Positions 1 through 8,864 of a DNA stretch of 64,000 bases are shown here, one piece after another. The translations under genes and the position numbers were made by a program. The stretch lies in assembly GCA_964619535.1 (NCBI GenBank), contig CAZUEX010000005.1:124001-188000 (forward strand), written 5' to 3'. A model generated the notes under the pieces. The model saw only the letters and a list, made by a program, of their open reading frames with translations. It ran no database searches and was not told the DNA's origin. The stretch's first letter is position 1. Every line of letters begins with the position of its first letter. The stretch is from Leptonema sp964619535 (GTDB lineage: Bacteria; Spirochaetota; Leptospiria; Leptospirales; Leptonemataceae).

Positions 1-807
1 TTTCATGGCCCCTTCGGACTCTTCTTTCATCGCCTTGCAGATATCGTCGTATTTTGCCGGTTTCTTCAGGCGAACGGTCAGGTCTACAACGGAGACGTTT
101 GATGTCGGCACACGGAAGGACATACCGGTAAGCTTGCCGGCAAGCTCGGGAATGACCTTTCCGACGGCTTTAGCAGCTCCTGTCGAGGACGGAATGATGT
201 TCTGATAGGCGCCACGACCGCCCCTCCAGTCCTTTTTCGAAGGACCGTCTACGGTTTTCTGTGTGGCAGTTACGGCATGTACCGTTGTCATGAGGCCTTC
301 TTCGACTCCCCAGCGATCGTTGATCACCTTGGTGATGGGTGCCAGACAGTTTGTCGTACAGCTTGCATTGGATACGATGTCCATGTCGCTGGAATAAGAG
401 CTATGATTCACGCCCATGACGAACATGGGAGCGTCTGCAGAAGGTGCGGAGATGACCACCTTGCGGGCACCGGCCGCCAGGTGAGCTTTAGCTTTGTCGA
501 CGGTTGTGAAAAGGCCTGTCGATTCGACAACGTACTCAGCTCCAACCTCATTCCACTTCAGGTTTGCAGGGTCGGATTCTGCTGTTACGCGAATCTTCTT
601 GCCGTTTACGATCAGCTGTCCGCCTTCTACCTTCACATCGCCGTTGAAGCGGCCATGGGTAGAGTCGTAACGAAGCATGTATGCCATATATTCGGCGTCG
701 AGAAGGTCGTTAATTCCGACGATCTCCACATCGCGGTTTTGTTCTATCACGGCACGAAAAACCATTCGACCGATGCGGCCGAAGCCGTTGATGCCAACCT
801 TGATCAT
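1..807 (-). CDS. gap: Glyceraldehyde-3-phosphate dehydrogenase (partial, C-terminus off window)
   Basis: Converts glyceraldehyde 3-phosphate, NAD+ and phosphate to 1,3-bisphosphoglycerate in glycolysis and gluconeogenesis, in the cytoplasm. The ATG at 807 starts MIKVGINGFGRIGRMVFRA, the family's NAD-binding N-terminus, and the active-site block NASCTTNCLAP with the catalytic cysteine is encoded around 350-375. The 269 codons present compare with about 335 in the family, so roughly the last 65 residues lie beyond base 1. The gene follows the universal stress protein gene on the same strand after 54 nt. The frame is open throughout the visible part. The identification is firm. Confidence 0.97.
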   Translation of the reverse strand, partial: MIKVGINGFGRIGRMVFRAVIEQNRDVEIVGINDLLDAEYMAYMLRYDSTHGRFNGDVKVEGGQLIVNGKKIRVTAESDPANLKWNEVGAEYVVESTGLFTTVDKAKAHLAAGARKVVISAPSADAPMFVMGVNHSSYSSDMDIVSNASCTTNCLAPITKVINDRWGVEEGLMTTVHAVTATQKTVDGPSKKDWRGGRGAYQNIIPSSTGAAKAVGKVIPELAGKLTGMSFRVPTSNVSVVDLTVRLKKPAKYDDICKAMKEESEGAMK

Positions 808-861
808 GTAATTCTCCTCATTCGATACTTTGTTAAATGGAACAATGGCGGTGGTAGGAAC

Positions 862-1293
862 TCATCGCACAACAAGCACGCTGCACGGAGCATGGTGCAC
901 AACACGATCCGAAACGGATCCAAGCAGAAACCGGCCCAGGAAATTCATTCCGCGGCTGCCAATGACAATCAGGTCATACTGACCTTCTTCGGCTACACGC
1001 ACGATGGTTTCTGCCGCATACCCTTCTTCTACGCGACGATCCCATTTTACCTTCGTCTTTTCGAGAGGCTCATGGACCTTTTCGAAACGCTGTTCGGATA
1101 CCCATTTCACCCGGTTGATGTTTACGGGAGGTGCTTCATAGTAGCCTGGCAGAGGACCAAACTCTTCGATTACTTCAAGGACGGTAACGCTGGCCCCGGA
1201 GGATTCAGCGAGCGATAGACCCATCTCAAGTCCCTTTTTTGAGCTGTCAGAGCCATCAACGGGAATGAGAATCTTTTTTACAAAACGTTTCAT
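862..1293 (-). CDS. Universal stress protein (UspA family, ATP-binding type)
   Basis: Single-domain Usp protein of 143 residues, the usual family length, cytoplasmic and expected to bind ATP. The N-terminus KKILIPVDGSDSSKKGLEMG is the family's first beta strand and loop. The C-terminal GSRGMNFLGRFLLGSVSDRV fits the nucleotide-binding pattern G-x2-G-x9-G-S, and the protein ends in the family's CSVLVVR strand. It lies upstream of gap on the same strand, so the two may be co-transcribed. The exact stress or metabolic role cannot be read from sequence. Confidence 0.93.
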   Translation of the reverse strand: MKRFVKKILIPVDGSDSSKKGLEMGLSLAESSGASVTVLEVIEEFGPLPGYYEAPPVNINRVKWVSEQRFEKVHEPLEKTKVKWDRRVEEGYAAETIVRVAEEGQYDLIVIGSRGMNFLGRFLLGSVSDRVVHHAPCSVLVVR

Positions 1294-1344
1294 AGGGATT
1301 ATGTACAGCTTTCTATTTTTTCGGGCGTTTTCAAGTGTTTTTTG

Positions 1345-2238
1345 TCAGCGCCGGCCTTCCCCGGGGGCTGTCCCGGGAAGAAACGTAAAAAGCGGACGGG
1401 CCGTAGCAAAGGGACGTAAGGCAGATCCATCGGGCGAGAAGTCGCGAAGGGCCGTCATGGATTCCGGTGGAACGGACTGGAAGCAATCCTCTGAATAAAG
1501 CTGTCTGAGCCACCTTTCTGGCAGGGCTTCGGAGGCATGTGGCTCGTTTTCGGCTAATCTTGAAATAAAATGGATCTCTTTGATCTTGCTGAGTTCGGGC
1601 CGGCCGAGCAGACCGGACAGAAGTTCTACACCGATATGATTGTCGCGAAAGACAAAATCAGAAATGAAGACCTCAGAAGGAGCACCCGGAATGAGCAGGG
1701 CGCTTCCAAGGATACGATCGGCCATAACGGCCACAAAGGCAAAACATCGGTTCTGCAAAAGCCGCCAGCGGAATTCTGTTATATCGCCTGTGGCATCGTT
1801 TTCGCGAAGCCAGGCAAAAACCCTGTTCCATTCATCTTCTGTGTCAACGATGCGGTGAATGTAGAGGGTCGATCGTTTCGTCTGTAGAAACAGGGCCACC
1901 ACGCCCACGGCACTGGCAAAGACATAAACCACAAGGCTGTGGATGATGCCTGTGGGTGCAATGGCGGTTACGAACTCTTCTGTCCGTACCGTTCCCGATA
2001 GGGGCAGGCCTTCAAGAAGGCGTAGCATCAGATACTCCGAAACGAACAGGACCGGCAGAAATGCCAGAAGATGCCAGCCTTTCAGGCCTTTGATTCTCGG
2101 AGCTGCCATGGCAAGAGGAAGAGAGATCAGAAAGAAGAGGGCAGCATAGCCCGGAATGATCATAAAATCAAAAAAGAGTGGAACAAGAAGGACGCTTATA
2201 TGAAGAAGGGCGGTTAGTAAAAAATACAGGATCAGCAC
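1345..2238 (-). CDS. Integral membrane protein with a soluble C-terminal domain, function unknown
   Basis: A 297-residue protein not assigned to a family. The first ~45 residues form hydrophobic segments (LLTALLHISVLLVPLFFDF, then AALFFLISLPLAM); two more lie near 55-70 and 95-117. From about residue 120 the protein is soluble. One stretch (residues ~175-215: ILGSALLIPG, then FISDFVFRDNHIGVELLSGL) weakly resembles the core strands and acyl-CoA loop of GNAT acetyltransferases, but this is only a suggestion. It is followed by usp and gap on the same strand and is divergent from the RpiB-like gene. No regulator or partner is evident. Confidence 0.7.
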   Translation of the reverse strand: MLILYFLLTALLHISVLLVPLFFDFMIIPGYAALFFLISLPLAMAAPRIKGLKGWHLLAFLPVLFVSEYLMLRLLEGLPLSGTVRTEEFVTAIAPTGIIHSLVVYVFASAVGVVALFLQTKRSTLYIHRIVDTEDEWNRVFAWLRENDATGDITEFRWRLLQNRCFAFVAVMADRILGSALLIPGAPSEVFISDFVFRDNHIGVELLSGLLGRPELSKIKEIHFISRLAENEPHASEALPERWLRQLYSEDCFQSVPPESMTALRDFSPDGSALRPFATARPLFTFLPGTAPGEGRR

Positions 2239-2312
2239 ACGCCCAGAGAACGGAACGGGACGAAGCAGTCAATCGGCTTGTACATGCAGAACTTCTGTAA
2301 AGAGGATGAGTA

Positions 2313-2756
2313 ATGAAGATAGCGCTTTCAAGCGATGAATATTGTGACCTTGTCGATGCCATTCAGCTGGAGTGCCAGAAGAGGGGGCACGTCGTCTTTT
2401 ATCATGGCCCTCGCAAAGGCCAGCCTGCTGCGGACTGGCCTGATGTAACGGCCAGGGCTGCCTCACAGGTGCAGAACGGGGAGGCCGATGAGGCCATCGT
2501 TCTCTGTTATACGGGAACGGGTGCCAGTATAGCAGCAAACAAGCTGCGTGGCATTCGAGCCGCCCTCTGTATCGACCCTGAAACGGCAAGGGGAGCGCGT
2601 ATCTGGAATCATGCCAACGTCCTGGCATTGAGCATCCGACTGACAACGGTCGATCGTGCGCGTGAGATTCTCGATGCCTGGTTCAGCACAGAGATCAGCG
2701 ACGATGAATGGAACAGACGTCAGATCGAATCTGTGGCCAAACTTGAAGAGCGATGA
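2313..2756 (+). CDS. rpiB: RpiB/LacA/LacB-family sugar-phosphate isomerase
   Basis: Probable ribose-5-phosphate isomerase B of the pentose phosphate pathway, 147 residues as usual for the family. It starts with KIALSSDEY, has the family loop CYTGTGASIAANKLRGIRAA (the phosphate-binding GTG[IA] segment and AANK), and then NHANVLALSIR, the conserved region after the substrate site. The canonical catalytic Cys position is represented by the C of VLCYTGTG. A GAGG ribosome-binding site lies about 9 nt before the ATG at 2313. Its 3' end faces the receiver gene two bases away. A LacAB-type or other sugar phosphate substrate cannot be excluded. Confidence 0.88.
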   Translation: MKIALSSDEYCDLVDAIQLECQKRGHVVFYHGPRKGQPAADWPDVTARAASQVQNGEADEAIVLCYTGTGASIAANKLRGIRAALCIDPETARGARIWNHANVLALSIRLTTVDRAREILDAWFSTEISDDEWNRRQIESVAKLEER

Positions 2757-2758
2757 GG

Positions 2759-3193
2759 TCAGGACGTTTCGCTCTCTTCCAGGGTTTCAGGAAAGAATCG
2801 GGCCAGGATCTGGGTAAGGGAATCCTGTGTCAGATACTTGCTTTCAAATCCCTTTACCTCTTTATAGGATTCAGCCTTGTTTCGATCGTCCGGATTCAAG
2901 GATGTGGTTAACATGACGAGAACGATCTGCGCCTTTTGCTGCTCGCTGAGCTTCTGATACTCATCGAGGAAGCTCCAGCCATTCATGCGTGGCATGTTGA
3001 TATCGAGGAATATGATGTTTGGATTTGGGTGCTCTCCATCGATGGTGGACTGAAGGAACTCCAGGGCTTCCTTTCCGTCATAGGCCGTATAGATCTTCTC
3101 TACACAGTCCATTTTTTTCAATAATCGCTTATGAAAGAAGTTGCAGTCATTGTCATCATCAACGAGCAATATCGATTTTAGTTTTTTCTTCAT
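2759..3193 (-). CDS. Single-domain response regulator (Rcp1-like receiver)
   Basis: CheY-like receiver of 144 residues without an output domain. The acidic pocket is VDDD (residues 11-14), the phospho-acceptor is D64 in IIFLDINMPRMNG, the switch Thr is T97 or T98 in VMLTTS, and the conserved Lys is about K120 in FESKYL. The long loop before D64 and the tail resemble Rcp1-type receivers that partner PAS- or phytochrome-containing kinases. The gene starts 7 nt downstream of the large histidine kinase gene, so the two are almost certainly one operon and a cognate pair. Its downstream target is unknown. Confidence 0.92.
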   Translation of the reverse strand: MKKKLKSILLVDDDNDCNFFHKRLLKKMDCVEKIYTAYDGKEALEFLQSTIDGEHPNPNIIFLDINMPRMNGWSFLDEYQKLSEQQKAQIVLVMLTTSLNPDDRNKAESYKEVKGFESKYLTQDSLTQILARFFPETLEESETS

Positions 3194-3200
3194 AGTTCTG

Positions 3201-6200
3201 CTATGCTCCCTCTGTCAGAATGGTGAAAATAAAGGTGCTGGATTCTCCAGGAGGAGAATGAACCCGGATCGTTCCATTGTGTGATTCAACGACCTTTTTG
3301 CAATGGGCCAGTCCAATCCCCGTGCCATCGTATTCAGACCGCTTGTGAAGACGGTGAAACACCTTGAAGATGCTGTCGCTATCCTGGGCGTCAATCCCAG
3401 GGCCGTTGTCTTTTATATGGAATTCCCATCCTCCCTCGATGGGATGCCCGGAGATCTCTACTTCAGGGCGGATGCCGTGCGCTACAAACTTGATGGCATT
3501 GGTAATGAGATTCTGGAAGAGCAGGGTTAGCTCCAGGGGATGCCCTTTTATTTTGGGCAGGGGATGCACGGTAATCCTGGCATCGGTGGAGGTGAGCAGC
3601 TGGTGCAGGTCGGCCAGAACATTACCCACAAGGGCATTGCAGTCAACCTCTTCCAGATCCTTCTGATTCCCAAGCCTTGAATACTCCAGCAGGCCTCTGA
3701 TCAGATCATCCATACGGTTTGCTGATCTTGAAATGGCCTCGGCAACCTGCTTCCCTTCCGTGTCCAAACAGTTGCCATAATCCTCAAACAGTAGCTCGCT
3801 GTAGTGCTTGATGGTGAGCAGAGGTTCACGCAGGTCGTGCGAGGCTACATAGACAAACTGTTCCATTTCCTGGTTTCTGGATTCCAGGACGGAATACTTC
3901 CGGAGCCGCTCTTCGGCCTGCTTTCGTTCCGTAAGGTCTGTGGCCACGCCGAGGAAACCGGTGATCTCATCCTCTGCATTCTTGATGGCCGTTACAATCA
4001 GCTGTACGGGGAAGGTGGAGCCGTCCTTGCGTATGTAGGTCCATTCCCGGGACTCATAGGGCTCCCATTTTGCCACCTCCACCAGGGCATCAAAGCCTGC
4101 TATCTCTCTGCCGAATCGTCTGGAAAGCTCCTCTCCTCGCTGCTTTACCTCTTCTTCCAGATGCAGGATGGCAGGTGTGTGGCGATGAACCACCTCTTCG
4201 GCATTGTACTGCAGCAGCCGTTCCGCTCCTGCACTGAAGTGCGTGATGATGCCCTGCCGGTCGGTACCGATGATGCTGACGTATCCGGAATTGAAGATGG
4301 CTCTCAGTTCTTCATTCGCCTGGTTTAGCAGGAGCTCGGACCGTTTGATGTTATCAATGTCATGAAAGACGCCGTACAGGCGTTTGCACTTTCCATCCTG
4401 AAACTCTGCCTGCCCGATGGCGCGAACCCATCGAATGTTTCCTTTTGCCGTGACGAGTTCCAGCTCAACGTCGTACGGTATGCCCCTGTCTATGGCCGCC
4501 TGCACGGCGTTCTGGATCGTCTCCTGACTCTGTCCCGGTTTGTAAAAGGCTATGCCCGTTGCCAGTTCTGGCTTGAAGTCGTCCGGCACCTCATGGATCT
4601 CTTTGACAACCCGGCTCCAGCGTACCTCATCCGTTTGCAGGTCCACCTCCCATGTGCCGATGCGGGCTACCTCGTTGGTCTTATCGAGGATTTCTGTTAT
4701 CCGGTCCCGCTCTGCATCCTTTAGTTTCTGGGCCGTGATGTCGGCTGTGTACATGATCAGTCCGCCAATGGTATCTTCAGAGACGTACCATGGACGCACG
4801 TCCCAGGTGATCCACTGTTCCGAGCCATCGGCACGTTCAAAGCGGGCTTCTTCGCAATGATTGATCTGCCCCTGCAGGCATTCGCTGTGAATCTTTTTCC
4901 AGTCATCACCGATCTCAGGGAAGATGTCGTAGTGCGAGATGCCGGTCACATCCCGGCCTTCGAGATTATAATCGATCATCCACTGTCTGGATGCTGCAAT
5001 GTAGCGCATTTGCCTATCGAACATGGCAATGGCATTGGGGGCTTCGCGAATAAAGATGGCATTGCGCCGAAAGCTTTCCTGCAGCTCTTCTTCGGCCTGC
5101 TTCAGTTTTGTTACATCCCAGTTTGTTCCAAGCATGCGGACGGGGCGGTTCTCTGCATCCCGGAAGACCGTTGCCATGGCCTTGATATGCCGGATACTGC
5201 CGTCAGGCCAGATGATGCGGAATTCCGTATCAAGATCCTGGGTGCCTTCAAGGGTGGCCTGTAGCTCTTCTGTGATCTGGTGCAGGTCGTCTGGATGAAC
5301 GCATGCCTCCCAGGACTCGTAGGTGCCATCGAACAGGTCCTGTGGTATGCCAAAGAGCTCGCACATTGCTTCGTCCCAGATCAGGCGGTTCTCCTGGACA
5401 TAATAGTCCCATATGCCTATACCGGATGTTTTCGTTGCAATCCCCAGGCGTTCAGAGACCTCAAGGTACTGCCTTTCTGCTTCCTTTCGATCGGAAACGT
5501 CGCGAATCGATGCAGATACCCAGGTTCGGCCTGCCATCTGTATGGGGCTCAGTGATATTTCTACAGAAACCTCATCACCGTTCTTTTTCAGTGCGTACAG
5601 ATCCTGTCCGGAGCCCATGGACCTGGCTTTTGGAGAGCGAAAGAAGCCCGTGCGATGTGCCACATGCTGGGGCCTGAACCGCTGAGGGACAAGCAACTCT
5701 ACCTTCTGGCCGATCAGCTCTTCTCTGCTGTAGCCGAAGACCAGTTCGGCCTGGAGGTTCGACATGACGATGATCCCCTGTTCATCGATGATGATCATCG
5801 GATCCGGCGTGGCGTCGAACATCGTCCTGGTCTGCAACAGAGAGTCTTCGATCTCTTCTTTCTGCAGATGCAGGGCGTTCAGGGCCCTGGCCGTCCTCCA
5901 GATGATGACAAGGGAGGTAAGGATGGCAGACAGGGCAAAGAGAGCGATGCCAAACTCTACGCTGACCAGATCAAAGCGATATGACAGGATGGCCGCATAG
6001 GAGATGAGCAGGATGGCCACGATCATCCGAATAAACAGGCTGCGTGCCATGATATTGCCGATGCCGCTGCCGGTAAAAAGGGCGGTTAATCCAGAAAAGG
6101 GCCGGCTGAGCGAAGCAGAAATGGAAAGCAGAAAGAAGCCCAGAGACGTATGGATGGCCATCGAGGTGATAAAGGGCAGCTTCTGTACGCCACTCAGGCC

Positions 6201-6713
6201 AAGAAGGTATCCCGTTATGGCAATAAAAGAGATGGCCGTTACCAGATGCACGGCTCCGAGAGAAAGTCGGCGCCACACCGTGCCATTCGAATGCAGAAAC
6301 ATGGAAAACCAGCCCATAAGCACAAAGCACAGTGCCGTGGCTGCAGACATCCTGCCAGGGACAGAAGAGCCATCCGGAGCGGTGTCAGCAACAAGGAGCT
6401 CATCGATGCCGAGGTCGTAGTTCCCGATATGTTCAAAGAGAGAGAGAAGTCCAATGAGAAAGACGACAATAGCAAGGCCTTGCCCTGCGCGGATCCTGCC
6501 CCCGGTTGTTTCTGGAAGCTGTATCTGCAGCGAAATAGCAAGGAGCACGAAGCCGAGGGCCGTATTGAACTTCATCGTGCTGTAATCGGGTATAATACTT
6601 TTTAGAACGGGAATGTCGAATATCCATCCAGGGATCACCAGGACTGCCAGCAAAAGGACAATGCCGTTGATCAGTCGAATTGCCTGTGTATATCGGCCTC
6701 TGTGTTCTTTCAT
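3201..6713 (-). CDS. Membrane-anchored multi-PAS sensor histidine kinase
   Basis: A 1170-residue sensor kinase. Residues ~15-280 hold about eight hydrophobic segments, forming an N-terminal membrane sensor. Five PAS domains follow (about 292-413, 414-546, 547-673, 675-793, 794-937), several ending in the linker DxTxxKxAE. The HisKA domain has ASHDLREPL with phospho-acceptor H959, and the HATPase has an N box (QNLITNAIKF, ~1067), G1 DNGPGI (~1102) and G2 GTGIGL (~1130). There is no receiver fused to it; the receiver is the next gene. The start was taken at ATG 6713; a TTG at 6734 would add seven residues. The PAS ligands cannot be predicted; none shows a recognisable haem or flavin signature by eye. 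Confidence 0.93.
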   Translation of the reverse strand: MKEHRGRYTQAIRLINGIVLLLAVLVIPGWIFDIPVLKSIIPDYSTMKFNTALGFVLLAISLQIQLPETTGGRIRAGQGLAIVVFLIGLLSLFEHIGNYDLGIDELLVADTAPDGSSVPGRMSAATALCFVLMGWFSMFLHSNGTVWRRLSLGAVHLVTAISFIAITGYLLGLSGVQKLPFITSMAIHTSLGFFLLSISASLSRPFSGLTALFTGSGIGNIMARSLFIRMIVAILLISYAAILSYRFDLVSVEFGIALFALSAILTSLVIIWRTARALNALHLQKEEIEDSLLQTRTMFDATPDPMIIIDEQGIIVMSNLQAELVFGYSREELIGQKVELLVPQRFRPQHVAHRTGFFRSPKARSMGSGQDLYALKKNGDEVSVEISLSPIQMAGRTWVSASIRDVSDRKEAERQYLEVSERLGIATKTSGIGIWDYYVQENRLIWDEAMCELFGIPQDLFDGTYESWEACVHPDDLHQITEELQATLEGTQDLDTEFRIIWPDGSIRHIKAMATVFRDAENRPVRMLGTNWDVTKLKQAEEELQESFRRNAIFIREAPNAIAMFDRQMRYIAASRQWMIDYNLEGRDVTGISHYDIFPEIGDDWKKIHSECLQGQINHCEEARFERADGSEQWITWDVRPWYVSEDTIGGLIMYTADITAQKLKDAERDRITEILDKTNEVARIGTWEVDLQTDEVRWSRVVKEIHEVPDDFKPELATGIAFYKPGQSQETIQNAVQAAIDRGIPYDVELELVTAKGNIRWVRAIGQAEFQDGKCKRLYGVFHDIDNIKRSELLLNQANEELRAIFNSGYVSIIGTDRQGIITHFSAGAERLLQYNAEEVVHRHTPAILHLEEEVKQRGEELSRRFGREIAGFDALVEVAKWEPYESREWTYIRKDGSTFPVQLIVTAIKNAEDEITGFLGVATDLTERKQAEERLRKYSVLESRNQEMEQFVYVASHDLREPLLTIKHYSELLFEDYGNCLDTEGKQVAEAISRSANRMDDLIRGLLEYSRLGNQKDLEEVDCNALVGNVLADLHQLLTSTDARITVHPLPKIKGHPLELTLLFQNLITNAIKFVAHGIRPEVEISGHPIEGGWEFHIKDNGPGIDAQDSDSIFKVFHRLHKRSEYDGTGIGLAHCKKVVESHNGTIRVHSPPGESSTFIFTILTEGA

Positions 6714-6919
6714 ATCCGCTGCAAAAGTCCGCAATAAAAACAGGTCCGGTCGTTCAGGAGGCCCGTTTTATTCATAGATCCTCTGTGTATCTTTTGAACC
6801 ATTTGTTACGGGCTGGGAAGCACTTTATTTGCTTTTCTGGGTTTTTGCCGATCCCCTGGCTTGCAGCAGCTGCATAAAAAATTGTGTACACCACCGGAGC
6901 CGATGGCATACTGGAGCCG

Positions 6920-7717
6920 ATGTCTCGCAGGTCAGTCATCATCCTTTTGCTCACCCTCATGACAGCTCCCGTGCTGGCGCAGGAAAGGCCGTCTCGCGAC
7001 GAGCGTGACGAAGCCCCCGAAAGAACCGAAAGAACGCAGCCACAGCGCAGCCCCGAAAAAGACATCGAAGAAAGCTGGATGAAGGAGCTGCAGTCTCCAC
7101 CGGCAGAGGGCTCCGAACAGCCTGCGGCCGGGCAGGGGGATGACCAGGCAGCGGAAGCACAGCCCGAGCCCGGAGCGATCTTTGCCGAGGATGCTGCACC
7201 GTCCTTTGTGGGGTTGTTGTTCCGCTTTGTGCTGATTGCCGGACTTATGGGTTTTGGCCTTTATGGCTTTGTTCGCTTTTTTAAGAAGCGGGCCGGCATT
7301 CTGCATCCCGAAGAAGGGCCGGTGGAGGTACTGGCCTCGGTCCCTCTGATGCCGGGCAAGTTCTTACAGATCGTTGATCTGGCCGGGCAGTTGCTTGTGC
7401 TGGGCGTTTCAGAGCAGGGCGTACGTCTGGTTTACGAGATCGAAAGCGCTACCACGGCAGAACGCATTCGACTGTGGCATGAAAGCCGTCCGAAGCCGTC
7501 GGCCACGTCTCTTCTCGATGTGATCCAGAAGGCCATCAAGCAGGGAGAGTTCCGCTTCTGGGGCGGTGAACGTGTAAGCGATCGACCGGACTTTATGGAT
7601 CTGCTTCGGGGCGAGAAAACGACCGATGAGGTGCCGCCCGATCGCCTGAAGGACCTGCTTCAGATGCAGAATCGCAAGATCCGACGTTCTACCAGGAAAG
7701 AGCAGGAAGAGAGCTGA
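6920..7717 (+). CDS. fliO: Flagellar biosynthesis protein FliO, with signal peptide
   Basis: Likely FliO, the small membrane scaffold that helps assemble the FliP ring of the flagellar export gate. The N-terminus (MSRRSVIILLLTLMTAPVLA) is a cleavable signal peptide. It is followed by a ~75-residue charged, Pro/Gln/Glu-rich region, one transmembrane helix (FVGLLFRFVLIAGLMGFGLY) and a cytoplasmic domain with VEVLASVPLMPGKFLQIVDL, which matches the FliO core. The ATG at 6920 was preferred over a GTG at 6884 because it begins the signal peptide directly. It lies 98 nt before fliP and heads the visible export operon. FliO is poorly conserved, so position supports the call as much as sequence does. 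Confidence 0.85.
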   Translation: MSRRSVIILLLTLMTAPVLAQERPSRDERDEAPERTERTQPQRSPEKDIEESWMKELQSPPAEGSEQPAAGQGDDQAAEAQPEPGAIFAEDAAPSFVGLLFRFVLIAGLMGFGLYGFVRFFKKRAGILHPEEGPVEVLASVPLMPGKFLQIVDLAGQLLVLGVSEQGVRLVYEIESATTAERIRLWHESRPKPSATSLLDVIQKAIKQGEFRFWGGERVSDRPDFMDLLRGEKTTDEVPPDRLKDLLQMQNRKIRRSTRKEQEES

Positions 7718-7815
7718 TCCCCCTTTTTTTGTGGCGATTAAGTGACATAAAAATTTTATCCGTGGCAAATTTTTTCTGTACAGGCCGGCCAATCGGCCAA
7801 TCGTGATCAGGGCTT

Positions 7816-8592
7816 ATGAAGCGTAGAACCTTGTTTCTCATTGTCTGTGCTGCAGCACTGCTGACGGATCCACTGTTTGCCCAGGAGATCCCTGGCCTTC
7901 CCGTGCCCGTCATCGAAGGCGTGCGTCCGGCCCGCAGTGGAGAAGAGGCCTCTACATCGCTTGCCCTGATCCTGCTTGTTACGGTACTGAGCCTTGCTCC
8001 GGCCCTGATTATGATGATGACGTCGTTTACGAAGGTCATCATTGTATTCGATTTTGTGCGCCGTGCACTGGCCTTGCAGAACATGCCGCCAAACCAGGTG
8101 CTGTTCGGCCTGGCATTGTTTTTGACGTTCTTTATTATGGCTCCTACGTTTCGCGAGTTTAACCAGACGGCGCTGACTCCCTATATTAGCGGCGATAACA
8201 TGAGCACGCCGCGCTTTATCGAAAAGGGGATGGCACCGTTTCGCAAGTTCATGATCAAGCAGATCGGCAAGGATGGAGCAAAAGAGATTGCACTTTTTAC
8301 GAAACTTTCTGGCAAGAACCTTTCTGATGTAAAATCGATCGACGATATCGATTCTTACATTCTGATCCCTGCCTTTATGTTAAGCGAGATCAAGAAGGCC
8401 TTTATCATTGGCATTCTGATTTTTATTCCCTTTATCGTCATAGACCTGGTCGTTGCCTCCACCCTGATGTCGATGGGTATGATCATGCTTCCGCCGGCGA
8501 TGATTTCCATGCCTTTTAAGATCATTCTCTTCATCCTTGTGGATGGATGGCATATCATCACGTATAATCTTGTTGAATCCTATAGAATGTGA
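7816..8592 (+). CDS. fliP: Flagellar type III export gate protein FliP
   Basis: Core integral membrane subunit of the flagellar export gate, 258 residues. A signal peptide (MKRRTLFLIVCAAALLTDPL) is followed by the strongly conserved MMMTSFTKVIIVFDFVRRAL and QNMPPNQVLFGLALFLTFFI, and the C-terminal membrane pair with MGMIMLPPAMISMPFKIILF. These are diagnostic of FliP/SctR proteins. The next gene, fliQ, starts 7 nt after the stop. Within the complex FliP forms a pentamer with FliR and FliQ in the basal body. Confidence 0.98.
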   Translation: MKRRTLFLIVCAAALLTDPLFAQEIPGLPVPVIEGVRPARSGEEASTSLALILLVTVLSLAPALIMMMTSFTKVIIVFDFVRRALALQNMPPNQVLFGLALFLTFFIMAPTFREFNQTALTPYISGDNMSTPRFIEKGMAPFRKFMIKQIGKDGAKEIALFTKLSGKNLSDVKSIDDIDSYILIPAFMLSEIKKAFIIGILIFIPFIVIDLVVASTLMSMGMIMLPPAMISMPFKIILFILVDGWHIITYNLVESYRM

Positions 8593-8599
8593 GGATGCC

Positions 8600-8863
8600 A
8601 TGCTGGAAACCGACATCATAAAGATCATATACGATGCCCTGATGGTAACGCTGAAGATCTCTGCGCCTGTGCTTATTTTCAGCATGGTGACGGGGCTTGT
8701 GATTTCCGTATTGCAGACGACAACGTCGATCCAGGAACAGACCCTGACCTTTGTTCCGAAGCTTGTTGCCGTTTTCCTGGCCATCATGCTTTTCTCGGCT
8801 TACATCCTGCATACCGTTGTTGATTATACGAAGGAGATGTTCGCTCTGATCGCGAGGTTCTGA
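8600..8863 (+). CDS. fliQ: Flagellar type III export gate protein FliQ
   Basis: Small two-helix export gate subunit of 87 residues, the standard length. The ATG at 8600 gives MLETDIIKIIYDALMVTLKI. Helix one is followed by the conserved polar turn QTTTSIQEQTLTFVPKL and helix two AVFLAIMLFSAYIL, typical of FliQ/SctS. A longer in-frame opening at 8537 lies inside fliP and was not used. A GAGG sequence lies just before the start. It sits between fliP and fliR in the standard order, with 1 nt to fliR. Confidence 0.97.
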   Translation: MLETDIIKIIYDALMVTLKISAPVLIFSMVTGLVISVLQTTTSIQEQTLTFVPKLVAVFLAIMLFSAYILHTVVDYTKEMFALIARF

Positions 8864-8864
8864 A

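Noticed and set aside
277..1218. Long plus-strand open frame of 313 codons
   Set aside because: Antisense to gap and the universal stress protein, which have clear family motifs.
7736..7790. GTGACATAAAAATTTTAT before fliP as another copy of the array element
   Set aside because: Only the left arm is similar; no right arm TTATGTC follows within 60 nt.
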